Shown here: piece after piece, positions 23,781 through 35,135 of the stretch
Numbering within the stretch: position 1 is the first letter of the stretch
Layout of the letters: every line of letters begins with the position of its first letter
Assembly: GCA_963930645.1 (NCBI GenBank)
Contig: OZ005657.1
Coordinates: 46,219,153 to 46,283,152 of the forward strand
Origin: Salticus scenicus
Lineage: Eukaryota; Arthropoda; Arachnida; Araneae; Salticidae
DNA: 64,000 nucleotides
Direction of reading: 5' to 3'
Notes under the pieces: generated by a model
Told to the model about the DNA's origin: nothing
The model's database searches: none
What the model saw: only the letters and a program-made list of their open reading frames with translations
Program-made: the position numbers and the translations under genes

Positions 23781-24449
23781 TATTTCAAAACACTAGTTCT
23801 GTGGTATTATTTATTAATGAGGTTCAAATGTATTTCAAAAGTTATTGTATTGACAAATTTTGAAGTGTCGCCACTTGGAAACAAAATGGCAGGAGCAAGT
23901 TGCTCACTAAATTAATTCAAGATGTTTGTAAAATAAGAAGTTTACTGATTGACTTTGATTCAAATAAATTCAATATTTCAAAACTTATTGTTAGAGTTGA
24001 ACTGAATAGTGATTTTTGCCAAATAATGAATACCAAATATTTGGTATTCGGCCGAATACTTAAATTTCAGTGTAAATTATTTTTTATACCCAGAATAGCT
24101 TAATTATTTTAAACATTTATTGCATGTAAAAAGAAATAATAAGGACATTAAAAAGTATCAACATAAAATCTAAGTATTTAGCATTAAAAGATAAATTTTA
24201 TAGTCAAAATAGAAATAAAATGTATATTTTAAATCATTGATTTTTTTTTTTTTTTATCATGTAAAATTTTGAATTTCATTAAAATAATTAGATTAAAAAG
24301 AGCCAAATACATTTTTTAAGAACAAATAAACTTTTCCTTTTTTTGAATTTTCAAAAAATAATCTTATTTTGCGTGTAGGCTGTATACGCATAAAACATTA
24401 TAATGAGTAAACATCAGGAAAGAAGACTTCAATAATATACATATATATA

Positions 24450-24600
24450 ATAAGAAAGCACCACAGAACTGGTGTTTTAAAGTAATAAGTACAAAACTTT
24501 GAATAAACACCATAAAATGCAATAAACTCGCAACAATTATTTCGGGTTGAATGAAAACACTACCCTACGTCAGGAGAACAAAGTAATCAAAGTTGCATAT
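24450..24600. repeat. partial copy of the fold-back family at 42.3 kb
   Basis: AAGAAAGCACCACAGAACTG, CACCATAAAATGCAATAAAC and CTCGCAACAATTATTTC match 42265-42355 in order. The second arm is absent. Confidence 0.55.
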
Positions 24601-25679
24601 ATGTACACACAAAGTAAATGTAGTTTTATATGCTGTCACAATTTCCCCTTCATTAAACTATAATAAGTGACTATTTTGAAATATACAGACATGTTACTTT
24701 TCAGCCTTTTTAAGCTTGAAAATTTTATTATTCTTGGGATCAATGCAAATCCGCATTAAAACTTTTTGGACATGGGTAGGGGGGGGGGGTCAGCCTGAAT
24801 TTGTGCAATATATTAGCAATTTCTATGTGATTGGCTTTCAAGAAATGTTAAATTCGAACTTGGCGAAAATGAAAAAGAAATAGCACTTTAACTGCATTTT
24901 CCTAATGAACCTGAACTACATTATTTTGTTAATCAATTGCCCCAGCAAGCAATGCTTCTATAGAGTAAACTTATTTTCAAGTATATGTAATAATTTTGTC
25001 TGTTTTTTAAGCACTTACAACTATTTTAATTATAATTAATATGATATTTAATGTAAGATTTATTGTTCTGATTTTGTTTATTATTGTGTGTACATGTATG
25101 CAATCAGGTATAACATTATTTTTATTATTGAAAAATTTATACTCTGTTAGTTGCATGATACCACTTTTGAGAGGGAAGGGGGGGGGTCGTGAAAAGTTCA
25201 GCCTTTTTTTCTGTAAGCTTGTATCATGTCTGAATATATTACATTTTAATGCAGACTATTTTTTATTTAGATTAGAAATTTTATTAGACTGGCATTTTTT
25301 ACTTATTTAATATCATAATATTGATGAATAATAATTAAAGAAAAAAAAAAAAAAAGGAAAACAGTTTAATTTTATATGATAAATATTTTTACCAATTTCA
25401 ATATTCTAATTTAATTTAAAATTTAACTCGACCTCGACTATTCGGTTGTTGAATATCAAGATATTCGCTCGAACCGAATATTCGGTGCAACTCTAGTTAT
25501 TGTCATAACAAATTTTCAACTAGCAGCCTGACTTTAAGTGGCCTTTACCTGGAAATAAAATGACAGAGCGAGTTGCTCACTTTATTAATCCAAAATAAAT
25601 TCACTGTCCAACTTTTGTGCAAAACAGTTCAGTATTTCCAAATTTGTTGTGATGAAAAATTTTCAGGTAGAAGTCTTAA

Positions 25680-25836
25680 AGTACACCTAATACCTTTGTT
25701 AAATAAATCCTTTTCGAGTCATGTTCATAGTGACTGAGAAAATGACTCGGCAAGGATTCGTTTAACAAAGCAGTATTAAGTGTACTTTTTTACATATGAA
25801 TTATTGCTAGCGCTTTAAAAATTTTGCTGCCGATTG
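25680..25836. mobile_element. TcM MITE, left end missing
   Basis: Contains the TTGTTAAATAAATCCTT and AAGCAGTATTAAGTGTACTT segments and the right end TTTTGCTGCCGATTG, but lacks the left terminal ~40 bp. Confidence 0.7.
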
Positions 25837-25937
25837 TAAGTTCACTGTCCAACTTTGGTTCGAATTGATTCAGTGTTTCAAAAATTATCTAGATAATAAA
25901 TTTTCAAGTGGTAGCCTGATTTCAAGTGGCCCCGCTA

Positions 25938-26149
25938 CAGTCAGCAGCAAAATTATTGAAGCACACATCCACATTTTTTATTTATATTTTTTAGTTTGAT
26001 CGCTAATTTTTATCATCAACTTACTTTTTTATAAGCAGCATAAGACTAAGATCATGACTCGACAAATATTTACGTAACAAAACAGTATTAAGTGCTTATC
26101 TTTTAAATAGGAATTATTGCTAGTGCTTCAATAATTTTGCTGCCGACTA
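25938..26149. mobile_element. TcM MITE, diverged full-length copy
   Basis: Ends CAGTCAGCAGCAAAATTATT and AATAATTTTGCTGCCGAC in inverted orientation with TA on both sides. The palindrome arms have drifted apart. Confidence 0.75.
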
Positions 26150-27480
26150 TATGGATTGGAATTTATAAATAAACATATATATATTGTTGGATAATTTCTG
26201 TGAAATTGTAACTCTCTCACTACGATATACTGAAAAAGAGTTTATTCATTTAACTGTTCATTTCTTTACAAAACACTTTCAAGAAATTATTGTGGCTGTT
26301 AAATGGCAGTCTTTTATACTTGAAAATGCAATAACTGGTCATGAATAATTTATTAAAATTTTGGTTGGTAATAAGAAGTAAGAATAATTTGCTTGGCTTT
26401 TACTGGAATAAAATAAATTAATGCACTATATAAGGATGAATGCAAGAATAAGCTTAAATTCATGCATTTATCTTCATTCTATAAAAAATGAGATATGCAA
26501 TATTTTTAAACAGAGTGTTAAAACTCTTGGTATAAATTAAAAAGTAAGATAAAGGCAACAATACAAGACTTTATACAAAACCTATTCATGCAGTGATGCA
26601 CTATTATTTATTTTCTGATTTTGAATAAGTACATGTTTATTAAAAAATGAAAAATCTGGAGTGACTCTGCTGTACTTTTAAAATATTATGTAATTAACGG
26701 TTGTGTAGATAAAATAAGAAATGTCGTTAAATAATAAAACAAAAAATAATAGGGTGTTCAAGTAATTATATACACTATACAAAGTACTATATACAAAAAG
26801 GTATAGTTCTATTTAATTTCAAGATACTTTATAAAACAATGAAGATTTTTCCTGCCAGGTTAATTCAAACAAATTTGATTAAAATATTTTATTTGGATTT
26901 ACTTATGAAGTTCAAGAAATTATTTTACAGCTTTAAGCTTGCTTTTTTCATATATCAAGAGAGAATTAATGTCTCAAAAAAATAAAAAAAAATATTTTAT
27001 TTTAAATATTTATGCATGAAAGATTAATATAGGGACTCTGAAAAGAATTTGAATACAGTGTGGTTTAAAGCATATTTTAATATATTTCCATACTGTACAA
27101 TACAATGAAAGTAACATTATTTAGATGCAAAAAAACATATTGCTTATGATTGGTTTGCAGAGCGCAAAAAAATTTTCAGGTACGTTGTGGAATGAAAATA
27201 GAAGGTTAAATGATGATTTTTTTTTTTTTTTCAGTAAAATGTAATTGTTTATTCATTCACATAGATTAAATATATGTACAGAAAACTCTTAATTGGAATA
27301 TGAATTAATACATATAAACTAGCAAGCGTTTCGCATTTTCCCATGAAAAAGCTGTGGAACATATTAAATGTAGAAAATTAAAAAAGTGCCTCATGTACTT
27401 TGTTAAAAGAATATTTCAAAGCGTAAATTTTTTAAAAAACATTTTTAAAGGAAAAGCCTCATTAATTTTTACAAAAATGA

Positions 27481-27545
27481 CCTGGCCTGTGTTCAAACCA
27501 GAGCTTTAAAAAAAAAAAAGCTAATGCTCTACCATCTGTTCTGTT
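27481..27545 (-). repeat. tRNA-like relic
   Basis: On the minus strand ACAGATGGTAGAGCATTAGC resembles a tRNA D-arm/A box and CTGGTTTGAACACAGGCC a T-arm/B box. A 12-base A/T expansion sits between them. A decayed SINE head or tRNA pseudogene. Confidence 0.35.
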
Positions 27546-27789
27546 AACTTCATTATTAAAAATTAAGTAATGAATAATTTCATATGTAACTTATGTCGAT
27601 TTTTGCTAAACAAGAGTAAAAAGTGAGCAGGCCAGTATTAAAGCTTGGGGCACAAGCACAACTTCATCTAGTTATTTTTCATTCTTGTAAAAATTTGTTT
27701 GGCCTTTATTTAATTATTGTGTAAAGTATATAAACAAAGTTATGACTCAAGGGATCACAGACCGTCAAGGTCGCCCAAAGCCCCTGTTA

Positions 27790-28120
27790 TTCTATGGGTA
27801 AAATTGTTTATAGAATTGCACATTACCTAATTATTATTTCTAAATTCCATTTTCACATTCTAAAAATACACAACCATTAAATTAGTACTCCCTTTCTAAA
27901 AATTTACTTTTTTAAAATTTGAATTTTGAGTTAAAAAATGCGTTTCACTAAATACATTTTCCTCATTTTTTAGCCGTAAAATAAAACTTTAAAATTTTAA
28001 AAAATCAATTTTGGGGAACGAGTACTGATTTAACAGTTGTGGATTTTCTGAATGTGAAAACAAAATTTAAAAATTTCAATTTGGTAAAAAATAATTCTAT
28101 AAACAAATTTCGCCATAACT
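27790..28120. repeat. imperfect fold-back, ~310 bp
   Basis: The left arm (TTTTCACATTCTAAAAATACAC and following) is matched inverted by the right arm (GTGGATTTTCTGAATGTGAAAA) over about 140 bp with mismatches. No TIR duplication was resolved. Probably an old palindromic MITE. Confidence 0.6.
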
Positions 28121-28652
28121 TGCATGGGATTTGGTGACTAGAGATGGGAAAATCACAAAAGGAGTGAACAACTTTAAACTTTTCTATACCATCATAATGT
28201 GATTATATTTTAAAAAAAAAGATCACTTGTAATTCTGCATCTATTCACATAAAGAAAATATGAAATCTATTTCATAGGAGTATGAAGGCAAGTCAAATAT
28301 TGAATGAGGACATCACTTAGTGGAATAATAGTTCATTGGGTCAAAGGACCAAGTTTGAAAGCTAGATTCCATAAAAAAACTGATTTACATACATGGGTGC
28401 TGGCAATGAATGAAATTTAAAAATATAAAATATTTTGTGTGAAAAAATAAATCACAGGGGAAGTTTTTTTTTCTCTTTGTGCCGTACTCCAGATAACTTT
28501 AAAAATATTTTAAAGCTTTTTAATTATTGAATTATATATATAAAATAATCTACAGTTTTAAAATAATTTTTTGAACTCTTTCTGTGGATTTCACAAAAAA
28601 CCCTTTATGTAGATTTGATTTTGCTTAGACGGACATATGACACTAGTATTAA

Positions 28653-28655
<3 letters not shown>

Positions 28656-28693
<38 letters not shown>
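28656..28693. repeat. 38-base poly-A tract
   Basis: Longest homopolymer near the right end of the 16.2-kb insertion. It could be the tail of a retroposed sequence, but nothing recognisable precedes it. Confidence 0.8.
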
Positions 28694-28694
<1 letters not shown>

Positions 28695-28774
28695 ATTGCA
28701 CTCACTAAGGATTTCATTCTGCCAGCATCTATGTTTGCATAAATCTAAAAATAACATGGGTAATTTTTGGATGT

Positions 28775-29090
28775 AATGTGAATGAAAATGGACATGTTTA
28801 TATTATGTTCACATATGTCCATTTTACGTTATTTTGTTCAGCTAAAAGACATATTTATTACGTAAAAGGTGGGGACATTTCAACATAATATCTACAAAAT
28901 CTGATGAAACATAGACTGAATCTGGCTGTAATATGGACATGTCTATATTATGTTCACTATACATCTATTTTACGTTATTTTTTTCAGCTAAAAGACGTAC
29001 TTATGACGTAACAGGTGAGGACATTTCTACTTAATATCTACAAAATCTGATGAAATATAGACTGAATCTGGCTGTAATATGGACATGTCT
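28775..29090. repeat. 146-bp subterminal tandem repeat of the 16.2-kb insertion
   Basis: GGCTGTAATATGGACATGTC begins at 28924 and again at 29070 (146 bp apart), with a diverged unit before. Each unit carries TATATTATGTTCAC and CAGCTAAAAGAC. Subterminal repeats of this sort are typical transposase-binding regions in large DNA transposons. Confidence 0.75.
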
Positions 29091-29144
29091 ATACATCCAG
29101 ATTACGTATTTTGACTTAATCTGGACGAATTTGTGTTGTCTGGG

Positions 29145-29626
29145 GGGGTGACAGAAAGCCATCAGAGTTGCTACGCGATATGAAACGCCGTGCTGAAAAT
29201 CACAACATTACAGATGCGTTACTATTAGAACTTTTTATGCAACAAATGCCATCTAATGTTCAATCTATTTTAGCATCCGTACAACCACTCGACTCGCAAA
29301 AAGCAGCTAGTATTGCCGATCGTATAATGGAAGTAACACCCCCGCAGGTAAGCGATGTCTCTTCTTTAAACTCCAGTGCTTCATCTGACAGAAATAGTGT
29401 TGATATGCTTTTTCAAGAAGTTCGAAAACTTCGTAAAGAAGTTTCTCAGCTGCATCGAAGACGTAGTTTCTCGCGAAGTCGAAACCAAACACGAACTCGG
29501 AGTTCATCATCCTCCGATGCTTCTAATCAGAATATTTTTTGTTGGTATCACCGAAAATTTAAAGAGAATGCCCAAAAATGTGTTCCACCTTGCTCATACA
29601 AGGAAAACGAGGCCGGGAAAGCGTAG
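29145..29626 (+). pseudogene. gag, 3' half (split gypsy element)
   Basis: Continues the Gag chain broken at 12977: GDRKPSELLRDMKRRAENHN and onward, followed by a Ser/Arg-rich stretch and a Cys/His module (CWYHRKF ... CVPPC) near the C-terminus, the nucleic-acid-binding part of this Gag type. It ends at a stop codon about 40 bp after the protease frame has begun, so gag and pol overlap in different frames. Confidence 0.85.
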
Positions 29627-29952
29627 TGGCGACGTGCGCGATCCCTTCCGAATCCCGTCGCCTGTTTATCAGAGACCGCAGAACAAACTTGCAATTCTTG
29701 TGTGACACTGGTTCAGATGTATGTTTGATAGCTGCATCGAAACAAGAACTACGTAATAAACATATAATGGTATTTACTGCGGCGAATGGAACACCCATTT
29801 TTGTTTATGGTCGAAAGACATTAAATCTCGATTTCGGACTACGCAGAACATTTAATTTTTCTTTTTATGTGTGTAATGTTAAAACAAATATCATTGGGTT
29901 TGATTTTTTACATTACTTTAATTTAACTCCTGATTTAAGAAGAAAAAGCTAA
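29578..29952 (+). pseudogene. gypsy aspartic protease region
   Basis: Frame overlapping the end of gag. It holds the retropepsin active-site motif FLCDTGSDVCLIA (Asp-Thr-Gly) and the downstream NIIGFDFL motif that precedes the end of such proteases. The frame ends with a stop before the RT frame. Confidence 0.85.
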
Positions 29953-29984
29953 TTGATCTAAAAACGAATTTAAAAATTTCTTGT

Positions 29985-30590
29985 ATGGTAAGTGCTGTTG
30001 ATTTACATTCTGTTAAAACTATTACTGATGATACTGTTTATCATAAATTATTATCTAATTATCCTTCACTGTCAAAATTACCTGATCTTAATCGTAGCGT
30101 AAAACATAATACAGTTCATTTTATTGAAACTGTAGGTCCTCCTGTTTCATGTAAGCCTAGGAGACTAGCTCCTGATAGATTAAAAATTGCTAAATTAGAA
30201 ATTCAAAACATGATAAATTTAGGCCATATGAGACCATCTAAAAGTAATTATTCCTCCCCTCTCCATATGGTGCCCAAAAAAGGCACGAATGAATGGAGAC
30301 CAGTCGGAGATTATCGTATGTTAAATTCTCAGACAGTGAAGGATAAATATCCTGTGCCAAATATTTGTGACTTCACCTCTGAATTAAATGGTTCTAAATA
30401 TTTTCACATGTAGATTTGATTAAAGCTTATCATAAAATCCCAATTAACCCATCTGATGTTCATAAAACAGCCATAGCCACACCATTTGGCCTTTTTGAAA
30501 GCACTGTTATGCAGTTCGGCCTCTGTGGTGCTGCTGCAACATTTCAAAGATTCATAGATGAAGTCACTCGCGATCTTCCAGGGGTATTTT
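29985..30590 (+). pseudogene. gypsy reverse transcriptase, N-terminal part
   Basis: Encodes the RT fingers/palm start (PRRLAPDRLK ... GHMRPSKSNYSSPLHMVPKK). After a frameshift near 30408 come motif A (VDLIKAYHKIPI) and motif B (FGLCGAAATFQRFIDEV). It is interrupted at 30591 by a palindromic insertion just before the catalytic FVDD motif, which resumes at 30916. Confidence 0.88.
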
Positions 30591-30915
30591 AGGGAGGCAT
30601 ACTATTGTAACAATCGCAGCTATCGTAGATCACAACTCGGATCGTAAACTTGGCAGCAAAAGTATCCAAGCACTAGCAATAATCCCTGTCTATAAAAAGT
30701 ACACTTAATACTGCTTTGTTAAATAAATCCTTGTCGAGTCATGTTTTTAGACTGACTAAGAATATGATTCGAAAAGGATTTATTTAACAAAGCAGTATTA
30801 AGTGTACTGTTTTTAGACAGGGATTATTGCTAGAGCTCGGATACTTTTGCTGTCGAATGTACGATCCGACTTGTGATCTACGATAGCTGCGATTGTTACA
30901 ATAGTATGCCTCCCT
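30591..30915. mobile_element. 110-bp palindrome split at its centre by a TcM MITE, inserted in RT
   Basis: Arms 30591-30644 and 30862-30915 are inverted copies of 54 bp with one mismatch, beginning AGGGAGGCATACTATTG. Between them TA - MITE (30647-30859) - TA. Removing the MITE and one TA leaves a 110-bp palindrome centred on TA. The flank ends TTTTA and restarts TTAATTT, so the outer duplication could be TTA. Confidence 0.85.
30647..30859. mobile_element. TcM MITE, 213 bp
   Basis: Near-complete palindrome: left end CTTGGCAGCAAAAGTATCC, inverted right end, and the central GTTAAATAAATCCTTGTCGA arms. Flanked by TA on both sides. Confidence 0.88.
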
Positions 30916-31105
30916 TAATTTGTTGATGATATTTTGATTGCCTCTAAAAATGAAGATGAACATTTCTTACACTTGAAATCTCTTTTTTCTAGATTAAGTG
31001 ATTATGGTCTATGTATAAATGTTTCCAAATGTCTTTTTGGGGTGCCATGTATAGAATTTCTCGGTTTTCAAGTATCAGAACAAGGTTTAAAACCAAACAT
31101 TGAAT
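30916..31105 (+). pseudogene. gypsy reverse transcriptase, catalytic FVDD segment, truncated
   Basis: Resumes with FVDDILIASKNEDEHFLHLK, motif C of RT, and continues through FLGFQVSEQGLKPN. Similarity to RT stops there; the following sequence to 31197 is unrelated AT-rich DNA. RNase H, integrase and the 3' LTR are absent from the window. Confidence 0.88.
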
Positions 31106-32428
31106 ATTTATTGACATCTTATATAAAAGTTACAACTTTGAAAAGCAAGAGATATCTTTTTCATAGCATATTATTAATCACATGCAACAGAGGATAAATT
31201 AAGTTTTTTCAAAATTGAGCTAACATATTTGTAAAGATTCTTCTATATACATGCTTGATAATAAATTAGCTAAAATCTCTTATGAAAAACATTACCCAAA
31301 TCCATAAAATATATGTAAATATTATAATGACAATAAAAATCTGGATGTTATTAAATTAAAAGGACAGCATTTGTAATCTTATTTTGGAGAATGATCAATA
31401 TTAATAAATTTCTAGCATCCAATAATAATAATAAATTCTATAGACAGTCAGTAATATTCTCCAAAGTTAAGTAGCACTTCTTTTATGTTCAGTTACAAAG
31501 TAAATAATAACAAATTTCTACAATATTTTATACACGTTAAAAAAGAAAAAAAAAAGAGAGAGAGAGAGAGAGAAAGAGAATTCCTTCATAAACGGTAAAA
31601 AATAAATACATATACGAAATATCTTTAAGTTATGCAACAGAAAACCACAAGTAATTAGAAACATACCATTCAATCGGTGTTGAATTGGCTCAGATTCGTT
31701 ATGATTCGACAATCTAGGAACAGTATTTTCAGCATATACTTTAATTTTTAAAACTTCTTTTTTCTTCTTACGCATTTCATCAAACACAGTCCTGTTACTC
31801 TTATTCTGAATTTAAAAAGAGGTCTTTATCATCCATTACACTATCGCTTAAGAAAAATATTAAAAGATGTTTTCCAATGTTCTTTCATACACTTATGATC
31901 ATTATACTAGTAATGAATTTACATCTCAAGACTCCTATAATCTTTATACATCTATGAGCTGTGTACTTCGATTCGACCGCCATGTTTTTACCCGAAAAGT
32001 CGTTCATGAATCCATCTCCTCGGGTAGATCCCATCAGAGGATTAGTGACGTCAACTTCTCGGGGAGTTGGGGAATTGGGGAGTATACATGAACACAGCCT
32101 GTATGTGGCTATAAGGTTCGATTCCAGACCATGATGTAAAACTTAAGATTTCTTCTCGCATTCTAATATATCGTCATTTATAAATCATATCGATTTTTTT
32201 AAAATGTATGTGAAAATATGTACAAATGTATAAGTGAATTCTTTATAATAATTAAATTATTGTATCCATATATTAAAACTTTATAAAATATTAGCTTTTC
32301 GTACATATATATTAAAACTTTATACGAAATACTGTAATCTTATCGATTGATGTTTACACAGATTATAAAAATATCTGGTTGAACTTATAACAGAAAAATC
32401 ATACATTTATCGCAATATTTAAATCTGC

Positions 32429-32434
<6 letters not shown>
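31106..32434. other. unassigned DNA
   Basis: No gene supported. It includes a GA-rich run at about 31545-31575 and a GC-richer patch at 31950-32100 with weak inverted GCTGTGT/ACACAGC ends that could be a MITE relic. Confidence 0.4.

Positions 32435-32460
<26 letters not shown>
32435..32460. repeat. (TA)n microsatellite
   Basis: Uninterrupted dinucleotide run of about 26 bp. Confidence 0.9.
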
Positions 32461-32634
32461 TTTCCCCCTAAGTTCAATCTATATATTTATTTATTTATTT
32501 TAACTATTTCGAATTCCCATGATTATTTTTAATTAATCACTATCGTAAAATATAACGATTTTCCTTCTTATCTGTGGTGGAGTGATCAGAGGTAACACAG
32601 CCGTGGAGATATCACATATCAGGCTGATATAGAT

Positions 32635-33786
32635 CACAGATTATTATACAGATAGGACACTCCCGTATATTTTTCGGTAACCGGAATTTGACTGCAACGA
32701 CCCTATTGTCAACGGCTGTAAGTTTCTCGAGCTCTCCAGCTTACGCAATCGCTCGTCTTATTTTTATTGTATCTATGTTCATATCGTAATATTAGTGCAA
32801 CGTTAAACCCAACATCCAACCGACTAACCATTTATTGATGTTTACGTTTGGACTTTGGTTATTGTTTACGAATTTGATTCTCGAAAGCAATTTATTTTAA
32901 GAAGCAAGTACTAAATATTAAGCAAATAAATTTCGAAAATATACATAAACCAGAAATATTTTTTTCATTTTGTATTATTTACATTATTTACACCAAGTTT
33001 TTACCAACGCATTTTGTATTATTTACACCAAGCAATGTTAAATATTTAAGATTTCATACCATACTGCTATTTCAGCATTACAGTTTGTTATATTAATTTG
33101 TACTCTTGAACACGAATGTGTTAGGAAAAATTTATTTTCAAACATAATAAAAATTAGTTTTATTTCTTAGAAAATAGCTGTGAATGTTATAATTTTGTAA
33201 ATTTAAAAGTAGTAGAAAAAGTGAAGGAAAGAAAAGTGCACATACGTTTTCGTTGGCAACTTTATTATTGTTTACAAACTTGATTGTCGAAAGCAATTTA
33301 TTTTAAGAAGCAAGTGCTAAATATTAAGAAAATAAACTTTGAAAATATACATAAAATAAAAACATTTTTTTTTTCATTTTAAGGCATTTTGTATTATTCA
33401 AACCAAGCAACGTTAAATATTTAATGATTTCATACTGCTATTTCAGAATTACAGTTTGTAATTTTAATTTGTACTTGAATATGAATATGTTTCACAAAGC
33501 ATATTTTTAAACATTATATATAAAAAAAAAAATATTTCTTAGAAGAATAGCTGTGAATGTTTTGAGGATAATTTTGTGAATTCAAAAACAATAGAAAGTG
33601 AAGAAAAAGAAAACTTCCCATATTGACCTGCTACTAACTACTCGCGAAATAGAAAAACAATTTTCGATCAAAGATGCTATTCATGTAGACTTAACATATA
33701 TAGTTCCCCTCTGTTAACACTAGTGGTGCTACTATATTTCCGGTTCGCGTTTTAGCTTCACTGTCCTATCTGTATGATAATCAGTG
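32635..33786. mobile_element. non-autonomous DNA transposon with perfect 8-bp duplication
   Basis: Left end CACAGATTATTATACAGATA and minus-strand right end CACTGATTATCATACAGATA match at 23 of 25 positions. ATATAGAT flanks both sides exactly (32627-32634, 33787-33794). Length 1152 bp, no coding capacity. The interior holds a direct duplication with ~408-bp offset (AAGCAATTTATTTTAAGAAG at about 32886 and 33291). The 8-bp duplication suggests hAT; the CACTG-like end is not the commonest hAT start. Confidence 0.82.
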
Positions 33787-34272
33787 ATATAGATAAGATA
33801 TCAGCGTCGTCGGAGCAGCACACAGCGTGCCGCGGTAGCAGAATGCAATTTTTTACCTTACTATGAAATGCTGCTAATTTCATAGGTGATTAAACGTCCA
33901 GCATCGGATTATACTTAGGGCGGGTTTATATGCTTCAAATTTTTAAGCCTGTTAAGATTTGAAAACAATTTAATTTTGAAAAGAAAATCAAGCACAAAAA
34001 GCAAAGGAAATTTGAAACAGTAAGTTTTCAATCAAAGATATAAATTTCAGTGCCTGTTCTACACTTCCTGTCACGGGAAAATATTTTCATTTAGTGAGTG
34101 GAATTATTTTGTTAAATAATTAAATTATACGATGATTCAAATATAAAATATCGGATGAAAAGCTGTAAAAAAACTATTTTTAAGCAAAGCAGCTTATCTG
34201 TTTATAAATCGAAATAATTTCTATGTTTAATAAAAATTTAAACGTGACATCAGTATGTTCTTTTGGGTATAA

Positions 34273-34794
34273 GGGGTGCAGTAGCCTGGTCAGTAGAGTA
34301 CTAATCTCATAATTGGAAAATTACACGTTCGATACTCCAGCCTGCTGAAGATTATCGGTGTCGCGTACATTAATGGCGGTTCGTGCATATAAAGTCCATC
34401 ACAGTCACAATGTCCCCCATGTTTCCATCTCAAATGATACCTCTGAGGGTCACTAAAGCAGAGGAGCCATCCCCTCGTCGGAGGATCAAATATGTGATAG
34501 CATGTCTCTGACCATCCTTAAGGATGATCCCGAACCATATCCACCCCCATCAGTGGCCAAGAGGTTCTGCCCTCAAAACTGAAATATGTGAGGTGCCAGG
34601 TTTAATTCCAGGTCACGCTCGTCAACCTAGATGTTCACAGTTTTTCTCCAAAATGTGCATAAATAGGGGCTAGGACCCCTTAAAACTACTCCCATGGAGG
34701 GCCTAGGATCCTAACACAGTCAATTGACCTTAATCTTAATACCCAGACCGTCACCAATTGCCCACAGCGTAACACTAGTTCGACTTAAAAACCC
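34273..34794 (+). mobile_element. tRNA-derived SINE (family B) interrupted by SINE A
   Basis: The head GCAGTAGCCTGGTCAGTAGA ... TCTCATAAT ... GTTCGATACTCC resembles tRNA-Met (CAT in the anticodon position). The body follows (GTACATTAATGGCGG, ATACCTCTGAGGGTCACTAA, CCATCCCCTCGTCGGAGGAT) to 34542, is interrupted, and resumes at about 34742 with CAGACCGTCACCAATTGCCC. Confidence 0.8.
34543..34735 (+). mobile_element. SINE family A nested in SINE family B
   Basis: Starts CCCATCAGTGGCCAAGAGG (A box region), with B box GTTTAATTCC and body TTTTTCTCCAAAATGTG ... GGGGCTAGGACCCCTTAA. It is in the plus orientation. CCCGAACCAT before and CCCAGACCGT after could be the diverged 10-bp duplication. Confidence 0.78.
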
Positions 34795-34879
34795 CTCAGC
34801 ACCTTTGTGATTAGATAAAAATTTTAATTCAGCTCTTATTATCATATCTTTGTAGGATAAAATGAAATTATCTAATTGT

Positions 34880-35135
34880 TTTTTTTTTCCCATGGACTTT
34901 TTTTCCATGATCACACTGAACTAGTTTTTAGTACGACAGGCCTATTTCTTGCAGACAGCGATTTTGCGTTATCACAATTTCAATGTGCCAGCCAATATCC
35001 AATTTTGCCATTTAATTTCTTAAACTATTTTAAACTATTCAGAAATTTTATTGATAAACTCATCAACCGTGAAAATTCATTTTAAGTAGTTTAGAATATA
35101 AGATTGATATTTTTAATACTAACTATGTGAAAAAT
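34880..35135 (-). repeat. tail of the tRNA-Asn-type SINE plus unassigned sequence
   Basis: From about 35050 the minus strand repeats the downstream text of 44910-45010 (ATTTTTCACATAGTTGG-like, GGTTGATGAATTCATGAA-like). The rest is unassigned. Confidence 0.5.

Larger units (their letters stand above)
26150..28655. other. AT-rich interior of the 16.2-kb insertion
   Basis: No gene recognised. A tRNA-like relic (27481-27545) and a fold-back (27790-28120) are listed separately. Confidence 0.4.
12978..29144. mobile_element. 16.2-kb TIR-bounded insertion splitting gag, unclassified
   Basis: The left end reads CCCACATAACACATACGTCC and the right end, on the minus strand, CCCAGACAACACAAATTCGT; about 24 of the first 30 aligned positions agree with one 2-base gap. 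Joining the flanks restores an unbroken Gag order, so the whole interval arrived as, or grew from, one insertion. Flanking bases are G-rich (GG left, GGGG right), so the duplication cannot be resolved. Both ends carry subterminal repeats containing ATGGACATGTC or ACGTCCATATTATG; at the right end a 146-bp unit is repeated about 2.3 times (28775-29090). No transposase was recognised. Excluding the nested 8.6-kb element, it is about 7.5 kb. Confidence 0.7.

Noticed and set aside
12978..29144. Polinton/Maverick or Helitron identity for the 16.2-kb insertion
   Set aside because: No 6-bp duplication, no AG-type long inverted ends, and no polymerase, packaging or capsid genes for the former; no TC...CTRR ends for the latter.
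31957..32098. Possible MITE with GCTGTGT ends
   Set aside because: Only seven bases of inverted similarity and no flanking duplication.
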